Virus record (IMG/VR): IMGVR_UViG_3300007513_000984
Coordinates: 25,670-89,669 of that record
Strand: one strand, 5' to 3'
DNA from: a virus
Length of the DNA stretch: 64,000 nucleotides
Part shown: positions 33,770 through 42,068 of the stretch, piece by piece
Position numbering within the stretch: the first letter of the stretch is position 1
Layout: each line of letters opens with the position of its first letter
Notes under the pieces: generated by a model
Told to the model about the DNA's origin: nothing
Database searches by the model: none
Seen by the model: the letters and a program-made list of their open reading frames with translations, nothing else
Program-made: the position numbers and the translations under genes

Positions 33770-35473
33770 ATGACTTGGAAAAAGTACTTTAAAACATATG
33801 ATGGTGTTCCACGCCCATCTGTAGATTCTGGACCTGCATCAAACAATGCATCCAGTTCAAAATATAGCAGTTGGCTACCAGAAGTCTATATGGGACAACC
33901 CAATAGAGCCCAAAGATATGGTCAATATGACCAAATGGACATGGATTCAGAGGTTAATGCGGCGTTAGATACTATCGCAGAATTTTCTACCTTGTTTAGT
34001 GAAACTACTAAACTACCATTTAACATTCAATACAATGATGACCCATCGTTTACTGAGAACGAAGTTCTTCAGAAATCACTACGTCAATGGTGTTCAATGA
34101 ATAAAATGAACCAACGTATTTTTAGAATTTTTAGAAATACAGTCAAATATGGTGACCAATTATTCGTTAGAGACCCAGAAACATATAAACTATATTGGGT
34201 AAATCCAGCAAAAGTTGAAAAAGTTGTTGTAAATGAAGGTAAAGGTAAGAAAATTGAAGCCTATTATATCAAAGATTTAGACATCAATATGCAAAGTCTT
34301 AACATCACAGCAGACACAGTTAAATTAGCACAGACAGGCCATCAAAAGATGGGTATTCCAAGTTCTACTGCTGGTATGCAACAAAGTTATTCTTCTGGTG
34401 CTCCAGAAGGTTCACGTTTCGCACATGATGTTACTACAACGGCGATTGATGCCAAGCATGTTATTCATGTATCTTTAAGTGAAGGTATAGACCAATACTG
34501 GCCATTTGGTACAAGTATGCTCGAACCTGTATTTAAAGTATATAAACAAAAAGAATTATTAGAAGACTCAATTATTATCTATCGTGTACAACGTGCGCCA
34601 GAACGTAGAGTATTTTACATTGATGTTGGTGATATGCCAACTCATAAAGCACGTCAACACTTAGAACGTATTAAGAATGAAATTCATCAACGAAGAATTC
34701 CATCTAAAACAGGTGGTGGTGCTAACGTTGTTGATAGTGCGTACAATCCACTATCAATTATGGAAGATTATTTCTTTGCTCAAACAGCCGAAGGTCGTGG
34801 TTCTAAAGTTGAAACACTGCCAGGTGGTGAAAACTTAGGTGAAATTGATGACTTGAAGTTCTTTAATGATAAACTATTAAGAGGTTTGCGTGTCCCACCA
34901 AGTTACTTGGGTGGTATGGATGCAAACGGTTCTGCATTTAACGATGGCAGAACTGGTACTGCAATGATACAAGAGTTTAGATTTACAAAATATTGTGAAA
35001 GACTACAACAACTTATTGTTGAAGAATTAGATAAAGAATTCAAGATGTTCTTAAAACATCGTGGTGTTTTAATTGAAAGCAGTTCTTTCGACTTATCATT
35101 TAATGTTGTTCAGAACTTCGGTAAGTATCGTCAAGCAGAAGTAGACCAAGTAGCAATGAACGTCTTTACGAGTGTAGAAGCGGCTGATTATATCAGTAAA
35201 CGTTTTGCAATGAAACGTTTCTTAGGATTATCTGAAGAAGAAATCTTAGAAAATGAAGCGATGTGGAAAGAAGAACGTAATGTTGATAATCCACTTCAAG
35301 GAAGCGAAGATGGACTTAAAGGTGTTGGAGCATCTCCAGGACCAACAGGTGGCGATTTTGATGGAGGCGATTTTGATGCAGATGACTTAGAAGAACCAGA
35401 TGAAGAAGGTTCTGTTATTTCTGGTGCCGAAAATGCCGAAGCAGAAACCGAAACAGAAGACGAGAACGCATAA
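33770..35473 (+). CDS. gp20: Portal protein gp20
   Basis: This 567-residue protein forms the dodecameric DNA gate of the head. Conserved segments include EVNAALDTIAEFSTLF, then TVKYGDQLF, DSIIIYRVQRAPERRVFYID, and the LPGGENLGEIDDLKFFNDKL segment followed by PPSYLGG, all typical of T4-like gp20. The length is close to T4 (524), with an acidic C-terminal tail (GDFDGGDFDADDLEEPDEEG). It heads the head cassette gp20, small linker, core protein, gp21, gp22, gp23 in the T4 order. Confidence 0.96.
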   Translation: MTWKKYFKTYDGVPRPSVDSGPASNNASSSKYSSWLPEVYMGQPNRAQRYGQYDQMDMDSEVNAALDTIAEFSTLFSETTKLPFNIQYNDDPSFTENEVLQKSLRQWCSMNKMNQRIFRIFRNTVKYGDQLFVRDPETYKLYWVNPAKVEKVVVNEGKGKKIEAYYIKDLDINMQSLNITADTVKLAQTGHQKMGIPSSTAGMQQSYSSGAPEGSRFAHDVTTTAIDAKHVIHVSLSEGIDQYWPFGTSMLEPVFKVYKQKELLEDSIIIYRVQRAPERRVFYIDVGDMPTHKARQHLERIKNEIHQRRIPSKTGGGANVVDSAYNPLSIMEDYFFAQTAEGRGSKVETLPGGENLGEIDDLKFFNDKLLRGLRVPPSYLGGMDANGSAFNDGRTGTAMIQEFRFTKYCERLQQLIVEELDKEFKMFLKHRGVLIESSSFDLSFNVVQNFGKYRQAEVDQVAMNVFTSVEAADYISKRFAMKRFLGLSEEEILENEAMWKEERNVDNPLQGSEDGLKGVGASPGPTGGDFDGGDFDADDLEEPDEEGSVISGAENAEAETETEDENA

Positions 35474-35476
35474 ATA
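35469..35476 (+). promoter_or_regulatory. Possible late octamer
   Basis: CATAAATA overlapping the gp20 stop, 5 nt before the next start. It may be chance. Confidence 0.3.
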
Positions 35477-35481
35477 CTATT

Positions 35482-35715
35482 ATGAAATACGTAGACATAA
35501 ATGAAAATTATAATCCTGAAGATGATGATTTCACGGCTATCGATTTAGAAGATACTCGTCAAACTCGATTGACTCTTGCCCATCTTTCTAAACTAAGAAA
35601 GATTAGAGAATATAGAAAGTTTCAGAAAGCATCAGAAGATGCACAGGTCAAAAAACAATATGGACCTAAAGAGGGCTCATCATCAGGTGGTGGTGGCGGA
35701 GAATTAGAGTTATAA
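35482..35715 (+). CDS. Small conserved head-cassette protein
   Basis: This 77-residue protein between gp20 and the prohead core gene. The central part DTRQTRLTLAHLSKLRKIRE is a basic helix kept in the equivalent protein of marine T4-likes. The C-terminus is Ser/Gly-rich (GSSSGGGGGELEL). T4 carries prohead core genes 67 and 68 here. A core or structural role is inferred from place only. Confidence 0.7.
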   Translation: MKYVDINENYNPEDDDFTAIDLEDTRQTRLTLAHLSKLRKIREYRKFQKASEDAQVKKQYGPKEGSSSGGGGGELEL

Positions 35716-35964
35716 TACTACAAATTTCATTATATTAAGTATAGTTTTAAAAGATACAAAAACTAACTAAATATCTTATATTCGGCGAAAAAACCGAAAA
35801 AACTACTCATTTTACCGTATATTTCCTATATACGACCATAATCCCTATAAATACTTGTGTATGAAACCATCTTTTGCTACAATCCGTAGTATTAGATTGT
35901 TCGTTTCTATAACCCTGCCGCAATTGTAGTGGCTATGAAGAAAATATTATTAAGGAGACTTATA
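35716..35964 (+). promoter_or_regulatory. Leader of the prohead core gene
   Basis: This 249-nt gap holds a hairpin CGTATAT/ATATACG at 35814-35832, the late octamer TATAAATA at 35846-35853, and a long-range pair CTACAAT (about 35877) with ATTGTAG (about 35923). The second pair could form in the 5' leader. No gene was seen. Confidence 0.5.
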
Positions 35965-36819
35965 ATGTCAAGAAGTACACTAGAACAAGTGCTAGAATTG
36001 TTAATCAACGAGGAAACTGCTAAAGCCGAGTCGCTTTTACATGACTTTGTTGTTGAACAAGCACGACAAATCCATGAGGATTCTCTTAACGAAAGCGACA
36101 GCGTTGTAGAAGAAGAACTTGATGAGATTGATGAAACAGAAGAAGTCGAATCTTTAGAAGATGATGTTCAAGAAGATTCTGACGAGATTGAAAAAGAAGA
36201 AATCTTTGATGACGAAGATGACGTTTCTGACGAAGAGGCTATTGATGACTTAGAAATGAGTGATGAAGAAGCACCTGCTGAAGAAATTGAAGATAGAGTT
36301 GAAGATTTAGAATCAGCATTATCTGACCTAGAAGCAGAATTTGAAAAAATTATGTCTGGCGAAGAAGACGATGCTACAGATGAAGATGAAGAAGGCGAAG
36401 AAGGCGATGAAGGTGATGAAGCACCAATCGACTTAGAGTTGGAAACTAAAGAAGAAGTTGCTCCTGAAGTTTCTGAAACTGAAGAACCAGTTGAAGAAGC
36501 AAAAGAAACAGTCGAAGAGGTTGTTGAAGAAGCAGATGATTCTGAAGAGGAAGTAAAAGAGACTTCATCTGAAGATTTAGACGAAGAATCAGAAGAAAAA
36601 TTGGAAGAGTATACAATCAAAGCAACTGCTAAGCCTGGCGCAGATGGTGATAAAGATTCACCAGTTGCAAAAGACGGTGGCGCTGACGAAAAAGATGCAA
36701 AACCAGTTGGACAAGTAGATGGTAACACATCTGGTGGTTCAGCAAAAGCAGAAGATATGAAAACGGGTAATGTTAACACAGTTGGTAATAAGAAAGCACC
36801 AGCACCTAGCAAAGCCTAA
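35965..36819 (+). CDS. Acidic prohead core protein (gp68/gp67-like position)
   Basis: This 284-residue protein. The N-terminus STLEQVLELLINEETAKAES, then HDFVVEQARQIHED, is a helical domain seen in the core proteins of marine T4-likes. The rest is extremely Glu/Asp-rich and then Lys/Gly-rich, as expected for a disordered scaffold. Start ATG at 35965 is chosen because AAGGAGAC precedes it. An upstream in-frame ATG at 35929 lacks such a site and adds unlike residues. It lies 25 bp before gp21, the protease that would cleave it. Confidence 0.72.
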   Translation: MSRSTLEQVLELLINEETAKAESLLHDFVVEQARQIHEDSLNESDSVVEEELDEIDETEEVESLEDDVQEDSDEIEKEEIFDDEDDVSDEEAIDDLEMSDEEAPAEEIEDRVEDLESALSDLEAEFEKIMSGEEDDATDEDEEGEEGDEGDEAPIDLELETKEEVAPEVSETEEPVEEAKETVEEVVEEADDSEEEVKETSSEDLDEESEEKLEEYTIKATAKPGADGDKDSPVAKDGGADEKDAKPVGQVDGNTSGGSAKAEDMKTGNVNTVGNKKAPAPSKA

Positions 36820-36844
36820 GTAACAACTCTTTTTGGAGAAACCA

Positions 36845-37474
36845 ATGACCGTTCTTATTGAAAGATTATCACATAATCAAGCAAATGTAAAATCACGTAT
36901 CGTTGAAAGCGATGATGGTAGCAAGAGTATGTTCATGGAAGGCATTTTCGTCCAAGGTGACGTTAAGAATGCTAACGAACGAGTATACCCGGTGAGTGAA
37001 ATCAAAAGAGCCGTGGAATCAGTCCAAGCGAAAATCAAGGAAGGATTTCCAGTTCTAGGCGAGTGCGACCACCCACCTGAATTGACAGTAAACGTTGACC
37101 GTGTTTCACATATAATTGAAAACATGTGGATGGATGGTCCGAATGGCTTTGGTAAACTCAAAATTGTTCCTACGCCAATGGGTAACATTATCAGAACACT
37201 AATCGAGTCGGGTGCCACTTTAGGTGTCTCATCTCGTGGTTCTGGTGAAGTTGACCACGCTGGTAAAGTGAGTAATTATGAGATTATTACAGTCGATATT
37301 GTGGCACAGCCAAGTGCCCCGGAAGCATATCCAAAAGCAATATACGAAGGATTAATGAACATGCAAGGTGGATATGATACATGGAAACTTGCACAAAATG
37401 TTCAAAACGACAAATACGCACAAAAATATTTGTCAAAAGAAATAGTTAAGTTCATTAGAGAACTTAAACTTTAA
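36845..37474 (+). CDS. gp21: Prohead maturation protease gp21
   Basis: This 209-residue protease matures the head. His in GECDHPPE near residue 76 and Ser in LGVSSRGSGEVD near residue 131 are the catalytic pair of the gp21 family, and QPSAPEAYP follows as in T4-likes. The frame extends 12 bp further up to a TTG, but ATG at 36845 has TTGGAG 6 nt before it and is the better start. T4 gp21 is 212 residues. Confidence 0.95.
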   Translation: MTVLIERLSHNQANVKSRIVESDDGSKSMFMEGIFVQGDVKNANERVYPVSEIKRAVESVQAKIKEGFPVLGECDHPPELTVNVDRVSHIIENMWMDGPNGFGKLKIVPTPMGNIIRTLIESGATLGVSSRGSGEVDHAGKVSNYEIITVDIVAQPSAPEAYPKAIYEGLMNMQGGYDTWKLAQNVQNDKYAQKYLSKEIVKFIRELKL

Positions 37475-37493
37475 TAAAGAAGGAGAAGTAACA

Positions 37494-38618
37494 ATGGCAA
37501 AAAATGAAATCCTTGCTGGGCTACTTGAGTCAGATGTTTTAAGTGAAGAAGTTTCACAACAAATATCAGAGGCTTGGGAAGCACAAATAAATGAAGCAAG
37601 AGAGGAGATAACAGCCGAGTTGCGTGAGGAGTTCGCACAGAAGTTTGAACACGACAAATCAGTTATTGTAGAAGCAATGGATAACATGCTTAATACTGCA
37701 ATCAAAACTGAAATGGATGAGTTCAAAGCAGACCGTGAGGCTTTAATCGCAGAACGTGTTGCATATAAGAAAGCAATTTCTGAACATGCAAAACTTCTTG
37801 AAAGATTCATTACTTCTCAACTAGCAAAAGAAGTTAAGGAACTGAGAGCCGACCGTGCAAAAGTTAACGAACATTTAGACAGAACTAAAGAGTTTGTTGT
37901 TAAACAACTTTCACGTGAACTAGCAGAATTCCATAACGATAAACGTGATTTAGTAGAAACTAAAGTACGTATGGTAACCGAAGGTAAAGAGATTCTTAAT
38001 AAAACTAAGGATTCATTTATCAAACGTTCAGCAGAATTGGTTGAAAAGACAATCAATAAGGCTTTACGTTCTGAATTGGGTGTTCTTAAAGATGACATTC
38101 AATCGGCTAAAGAAAACGAGTTTGGCCGTAAAATTTTTGAAACATTCGCAGGCGAATTCATGACTTCACAATTGAGTGAAGGAACTGAAGTTGCTAAGAT
38201 TACTAAGAAATTAGAAGATTCGGCTACTAAGATTGCGAAGTTGGAAGAAACTATTACTGCAAAAGAAGAAGCCATTACAAGCGCCGAAACTGCACAGAAA
38301 GTACTAGAAGACAGAATGGACCGTAAAGAGGTCATGGAAGGTCTTTTAGCACCTCTAGGCAAAGAAAAGCGTGATGTTATGGTTGATTTACTTGAAACAG
38401 TAAAAACAACTAATTTAAAGACTGCATTTAAGAAATATTTACCTGCAGTTTTGAATGAGGGCGTCTCTAAGGAGACAAAACAATCGTTAAATGAAGGCAA
38501 AGTAACAGAACACACTGGTGACAGAGGTGAAGAACAGATGGTTAGTTCAACACCAGAGTCTCAGAGTAGCGATGCCAATAACATAATCCAGTTAAAGAAA
38601 TTGGCTGGACTTAAATAA
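37494..38618 (+). CDS. gp22: Prohead scaffold protein gp22
   Basis: This 374-residue helical protein is the main core scaffold. It is rich in Glu, Lys and Ala with long coiled segments. The N-terminus (ILAGLLESDVLSEEVSQQIS) and the late segment EGLLAPLGKEKRDVMVDLLE near residue 282 resemble gp22 of T4-likes. It lies between gp21 and gp23 in the T4 order, with a good AAGGAG site. Confidence 0.9.
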   Translation: MAKNEILAGLLESDVLSEEVSQQISEAWEAQINEAREEITAELREEFAQKFEHDKSVIVEAMDNMLNTAIKTEMDEFKADREALIAERVAYKKAISEHAKLLERFITSQLAKEVKELRADRAKVNEHLDRTKEFVVKQLSRELAEFHNDKRDLVETKVRMVTEGKEILNKTKDSFIKRSAELVEKTINKALRSELGVLKDDIQSAKENEFGRKIFETFAGEFMTSQLSEGTEVAKITKKLEDSATKIAKLEETITAKEEAITSAETAQKVLEDRMDRKEVMEGLLAPLGKEKRDVMVDLLETVKTTNLKTAFKKYLPAVLNEGVSKETKQSLNEGKVTEHTGDRGEEQMVSSTPESQSSDANNIIQLKKLAGLK

Positions 38619-38639
38619 AACCAAAACAAGGAGAGAAAG

Positions 38640-39794
38640 ATGGAAAATCTTTTCGAAGGAAAAAATTGGGACACTACTCGTGAAACACTTCTAGACGGTT
38701 TAGAAGGTAACAAACGTGACGTAATGTCATCAGTTTTAGAAAATACAAAACAAGCACTTACAGAAAGTGCTACAGCAGGTGCATCACAGTCTGGTAATAT
38801 TGCTACTTTAAACAAAGTAATTTTACCAATAATTAGACGTGTTATGCCTACTGTAATAGCAAACGAAATCATCGGCGTACAGCCAATGACTGGTCCAGTT
38901 GGACAAATTCACACATTGCGTGTACGTTATGCTGAAACTGTTGGTTCAACAACTGCAGGTTCAGAAGCATTATCACCTTTTGATATTGCTACATCATATT
39001 CTGGCGACGGAACAAACGCTCCGGCGGCTACTTCGTCATTAGAAGGTGATGCTGGTAACAAAATGTCAATTCAAGTTCTTAAGCAAACAGTTGAAGCGAA
39101 AACTCGTAAACTGTCTGCACGTTGGACTTTTGAAGCGGCACAAGATGCCAATGCAATGCACGGCTTAGATGTTGAAGCAGAAATTATGGCGGCTCTAGCA
39201 ATGGAAATCACTGCTGAAATCGACCAAGAAATCTTAACATCATTAGGCAACCTTGCTACAGGTTCTGCAACATATGACCAGAGTGCTGTAACAGGTACTC
39301 CAACATTTGTTGGTGACGAACATGCGGCTCTTGCAACAATGATGAACAGAGAAGCAAACCTAGTTGCTCAACGTACTCGTAGAGGCGCGGCTAACTGGGC
39401 AGTTGTTTCACCTGCGGCACTTACAGTGCTACAGTCTGCAACTACATCAGCATTTGCACGTACTACTGAAGGTACTTTCGAAGCACCTACAAACACTAAG
39501 TTTGTTGGTACTTTAAACGGCACAATGAGAATTTATGTTAACACATATGCCTCAGATGCTACACCAGTACTTTTAGGTTATAAAGGTCAAGGCGAAATTG
39601 ACGCGGCGGCATTCTATTGCCCATACGTTCCACTAATGTCTTCAGGCGTTGTGGTTGACCCAGGCACTTTTGAGCCAGTAGTTTCATTCATGACTCGTTA
39701 TGGTTATGTTGAATTAAACAACACTGCATCATCACTTGGTAATGCGGCTGACTACGTTTCAAAAATTGCAATGTCAAACCTTTCATTCGTATAA
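38640..39794 (+). CDS. gp23: Major capsid protein gp23
   Basis: This 384-residue protein contains the gp23 hallmark LPIIRRVMPTVIANEIIGVQ, then PMTGPVGQIHTLRVRYA near residues 60-100. The middle has KLSARWTFEAAQDANAMHGL and EITAEIDQEI. It is shorter than T4 gp23 (521), so the T4 insertion domain and part of the N-terminal prosequence are reduced or absent. AAGGAGAG precedes the ATG, and a strong terminator follows. Confidence 0.96.
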   Translation: MENLFEGKNWDTTRETLLDGLEGNKRDVMSSVLENTKQALTESATAGASQSGNIATLNKVILPIIRRVMPTVIANEIIGVQPMTGPVGQIHTLRVRYAETVGSTTAGSEALSPFDIATSYSGDGTNAPAATSSLEGDAGNKMSIQVLKQTVEAKTRKLSARWTFEAAQDANAMHGLDVEAEIMAALAMEITAEIDQEILTSLGNLATGSATYDQSAVTGTPTFVGDEHAALATMMNREANLVAQRTRRGAANWAVVSPAALTVLQSATTSAFARTTEGTFEAPTNTKFVGTLNGTMRIYVNTYASDATPVLLGYKGQGEIDAAAFYCPYVPLMSSGVVVDPGTFEPVVSFMTRYGYVELNNTASSLGNAADYVSKIAMSNLSFV

Positions 39795-39816
39795 TATTTT
39801 TATACAACTTGAATAT

Positions 39817-39842
39817 AAAAGGCTCCTTCGGGAGCCTTTTTT
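39817..39842 (+). terminator. Intrinsic terminator after gp23
   Basis: AAAAGGCTCC-TTCG-GGAGCCTTTTTT, a UUCG tetraloop with a 10-bp stem and T run. Confidence 0.93.
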
Positions 39843-39867
39843 ATTGCCTGCTTCCAAACGTTGATAA

Positions 39868-39875
39868 GATAAATA
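39868..39875 (+). promoter_or_regulatory. Late promoter octamer
   Basis: GATAAATA, 30 nt upstream of the fibre gene at 39905, directly after the gp23 terminator. Confidence 0.65.
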
Positions 39876-39904
39876 CAATAAACGTATAAATTTGGAATAA
39901 TATA

Positions 39905-40729
39905 ATGGCAGAACGAATATCCTTTGGCGATACTTTAATACTTACAGGCGAAAAATTACTTATAGATAATGATACTAACGATGGTATAATTAAATCTAAG
40001 AATGGAATAGTTAGGATTGACGGAAATCTTACGGTATCAGGAACTACAACTACCGTAAATTCGGAAACTGTAACAATAGCAGATAATATAATAGTTCTCA
40101 ATTCAAACGAGACCGGTTCTCCATTTGAGGATGGTGGTATTGAAATTGAAAGAGGCACATCATCAAACAAATCATTAACGTGGAACGAAACAGATGATAA
40201 ATGGACAGTAGGTTCAGAATCTTTTGTTGCTGGAACATTTGAGGGCGCCGTAACAGGTGATGTAACAGGCACAGTTTCTAGTTTGGCTAATCACGATACT
40301 GATTCTTTGTCAGAAGGTTCAAGGTTATATTATACAGATATTAGAAGTAGAGGCGCAATAAGTGTTAGTGGAGATTTATCATATGATAGTGCAACTGGTA
40401 TAATTAGTTCTCCTGGTTTAATGCCTCTTACGTTGATTAAAACGTTAACGACAAATTATACACCAGTTACTGCTGACCATGGATATTACATAAGAATAGA
40501 TTCAACTAGTAATGTTGGAATTACTTTAGTAAGTGATAGTACAGAAAATATTCCAATAGGCACTACAATGATTATTGGTAATTTAAATACAGGTGTAGTT
40601 TCAATTTCTGGTGGGGCAGGAGCAATAGTAATTTCGCCAACAGGTTATGCAATTTCCATACAATATGGTAAAGTCACAGTTATGAAAACTGCGGCGAATA
40701 CTTGGGAAATTAATGGAGACTTAATTTAA
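39905..40729 (+). CDS. Short tail-fibre/adhesin protein
   Basis: This 274-residue protein. The first 120 residues (MAERISFGDTLILTGEKLLI, NLTVSGTTTTVNSETVTIAD, IEIERGTSSNKSLTWNE) are paralogous to the N-terminus of the 1281-residue protein at 42069. The shared block probably attaches fibres to the virion or forms a trimeric beta stalk. The C-terminal part (TLTTNYTPVTADHGYYIRID, INGDLI end) is a beta domain of the type found at fibre tips. First gene of the fibre cluster. Confidence 0.75.
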   Translation: MAERISFGDTLILTGEKLLIDNDTNDGIIKSKNGIVRIDGNLTVSGTTTTVNSETVTIADNIIVLNSNETGSPFEDGGIEIERGTSSNKSLTWNETDDKWTVGSESFVAGTFEGAVTGDVTGTVSSLANHDTDSLSEGSRLYYTDIRSRGAISVSGDLSYDSATGIISSPGLMPLTLIKTLTTNYTPVTADHGYYIRIDSTSNVGITLVSDSTENIPIGTTMIIGNLNTGVVSISGGAGAIVISPTGYAISIQYGKVTVMKTAANTWEINGDLI

Positions 40730-40739
40730 GGAGAAAAAC

Positions 40740-41300
40740 ATGAATATAAACAATACACAATATTTGGCACATCTTATGGATTCTCATGTGGCTATGAGAC
40801 CAGATGGCGGGTCATCAAGAGCCGTATTTGCTTCTACTTCTTACGATTGGAAAATTATAATATATGGTGGTACAATGCCAACGGCTTCTGCGTTTGATTC
40901 AGGATGGTCCACATTATATAGACCTCATATGTATCAAGGCTCAACAACAAAAACTGCAGGTTCGGAAGTATTAGTAACATATGACGAGGGATTTAGTAAA
41001 TCTGGAAATACAGTTACTATAGCATCTAGTACACCTTCATCAACATATCATAAAGATGGAACAGCAACCTGGGCAGCCATGTGTCCAAACTTTACCGAGC
41101 AAAATTACGGAAATACATATTCAAGTTCTGAGGGAAGTGGCATTGGAAATCCATGGTGGTCAGGCAATCCTATTTCGCCAATAGCGATGTTGGTTGATGT
41201 CTCAGAACCGAGCGGTTCAGGAATAGTACAATTAGTAAGCACAACAGTTTCTGGTTCCGCCCCCACTTTTTACACTTGTGCATATACATTAGGAGTATAA
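40740..41300 (+). CDS. Virion-associated protein of unknown fold
   Basis: This 186-residue protein is rich in Ser, Thr, Gly, Trp and Tyr (YDWKIIIYGGTMPTASAF, GSGIGNPWWSGNPISPIAML). No motif is recognised. It has AGGAG 7 nt upstream and lies 10 bp after the previous fibre gene, so it is co-transcribed. A receptor-facing or decoration role is inference from composition and context. Confidence 0.6.
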   Translation: MNINNTQYLAHLMDSHVAMRPDGGSSRAVFASTSYDWKIIIYGGTMPTASAFDSGWSTLYRPHMYQGSTTKTAGSEVLVTYDEGFSKSGNTVTIASSTPSSTYHKDGTATWAAMCPNFTEQNYGNTYSSSEGSGIGNPWWSGNPISPIAMLVDVSEPSGSGIVQLVSTTVSGSAPTFYTCAYTLGV

Positions 41301-41302
41301 TA

Positions 41303-41737
41303 ATGGCAGTTTTAAGATTATCAACACAATACAAAAGAATGTGGGCAAATTCATTCGGTACAATAACGACAGCAAACCAGGAGGAAATGGGAAATTGGTG
41401 TTTTCACAATGTAAATGGAACACTTGGAGCATCTACAGATGTTACTATATATAGCGGCACCATCAATGATGTAGGCAATAGTACAGTGTTATTAACAGCA
41501 CAAACAACTCAATCTAGGGTCGAACTAGACGGAAGTGACCATATTATAGTATATGGCTGCCCATCAACTGCCGCAACGGCATCGGGTACTGCTTCGTGGT
41601 TTGCATTAGGCGACTGGGCATACGGAACAATAGGAACAGATTCAAGTTCTGACTTAGTGATTGGTACACTTTCGATAACCTCTGGTCAAGAATATACTAT
41701 TGATAATATAAAGTTTAACTTTACAAATGCTATATAG
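41303..41737 (+). CDS. Virion-associated protein of unknown fold
   Basis: This 144-residue protein. ATG at 41303 has TAGGAG 8 nt before it. An upstream in-frame start overlaps the previous gene and is less likely. It is beta-rich (HNVNGTLGASTDVTIYSGTI, LSITSGQEYTIDNIKFNFTN). No family recognised. It overlaps the next small gene by 11 bp. Confidence 0.6.
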   Translation: MAVLRLSTQYKRMWANSFGTITTANQEEMGNWCFHNVNGTLGASTDVTIYSGTINDVGNSTVLLTAQTTQSRVELDGSDHIIVYGCPSTAATASGTASWFALGDWAYGTIGTDSSSDLVIGTLSITSGQEYTIDNIKFNFTNAI

Positions 41738-42008
41738 TTTTGCAGGATTAATTAAGACTTTAGTGGACTACTACTCTTTTGAGGGTAATGAGACTTCAGA
41801 GATGCCTGCTATTACTATAACTTCGATAGATAATTCATTTAGTGGCACATCTACTACTGAACTACCAACAATTACTATAACTGGAATAGATAATTCATTT
41901 AGTGGTGCATCTACTACTGAGATGCCTATTATTACTATAACTTCGATAGATAATTCATTTAGTGGCACATCTACTGTCGAACTGCCTACTATTACTATCG
42001 CCGCTTAA
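41727..42008 (+). CDS. Small repeat protein, 20-residue repeats
   Basis: This 93-residue protein is made mainly of a 20-residue unit (ITITSIDNSFSGTSTTELPT) present three times plus a partial first copy. The repeats are matched at DNA level (60 bp). The N-terminus LYSFAGLIKTLVDYYSFEG is more hydrophobic. The regular beta-type repeat would suit a short spike. The start overlaps the previous gene and has a weak ribosome site, so translation may be coupled. Confidence 0.55.
   Translation: MLYSFAGLIKTLVDYYSFEGNETSEMPAITITSIDNSFSGTSTTELPTITITGIDNSFSGASTTEMPIITITSIDNSFSGTSTVELPTITIAA
41811..41990 (+). repeat. Three tandem 60-bp coding repeats
   Basis: Units at 41811-41870, 41871-41930 and 41931-41990 share the core GATAATTCATTTAGTGG. 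Differences are mostly at silent or conservative positions. Confidence 0.9.
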
Positions 42009-42022
42009 TTCCAAACCCATAA

Positions 42023-42030
42023 GATAAATA
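42023..42030 (+). promoter_or_regulatory. Late promoter octamer
   Basis: GATAAATA, 39 nt upstream of the 1281-residue fibre gene. Confidence 0.65.
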
Positions 42031-42068
42031 CATATAATATAACTTATTAGTGTTTTTGGAACAATATA

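Noticed and set aside
36168-36812. Minus-strand frame of 214 codons opposite the prohead core gene
   Set aside because: It is a Ser-rich mirror of the Glu/Asp codons on the plus strand and has no ribosome site.
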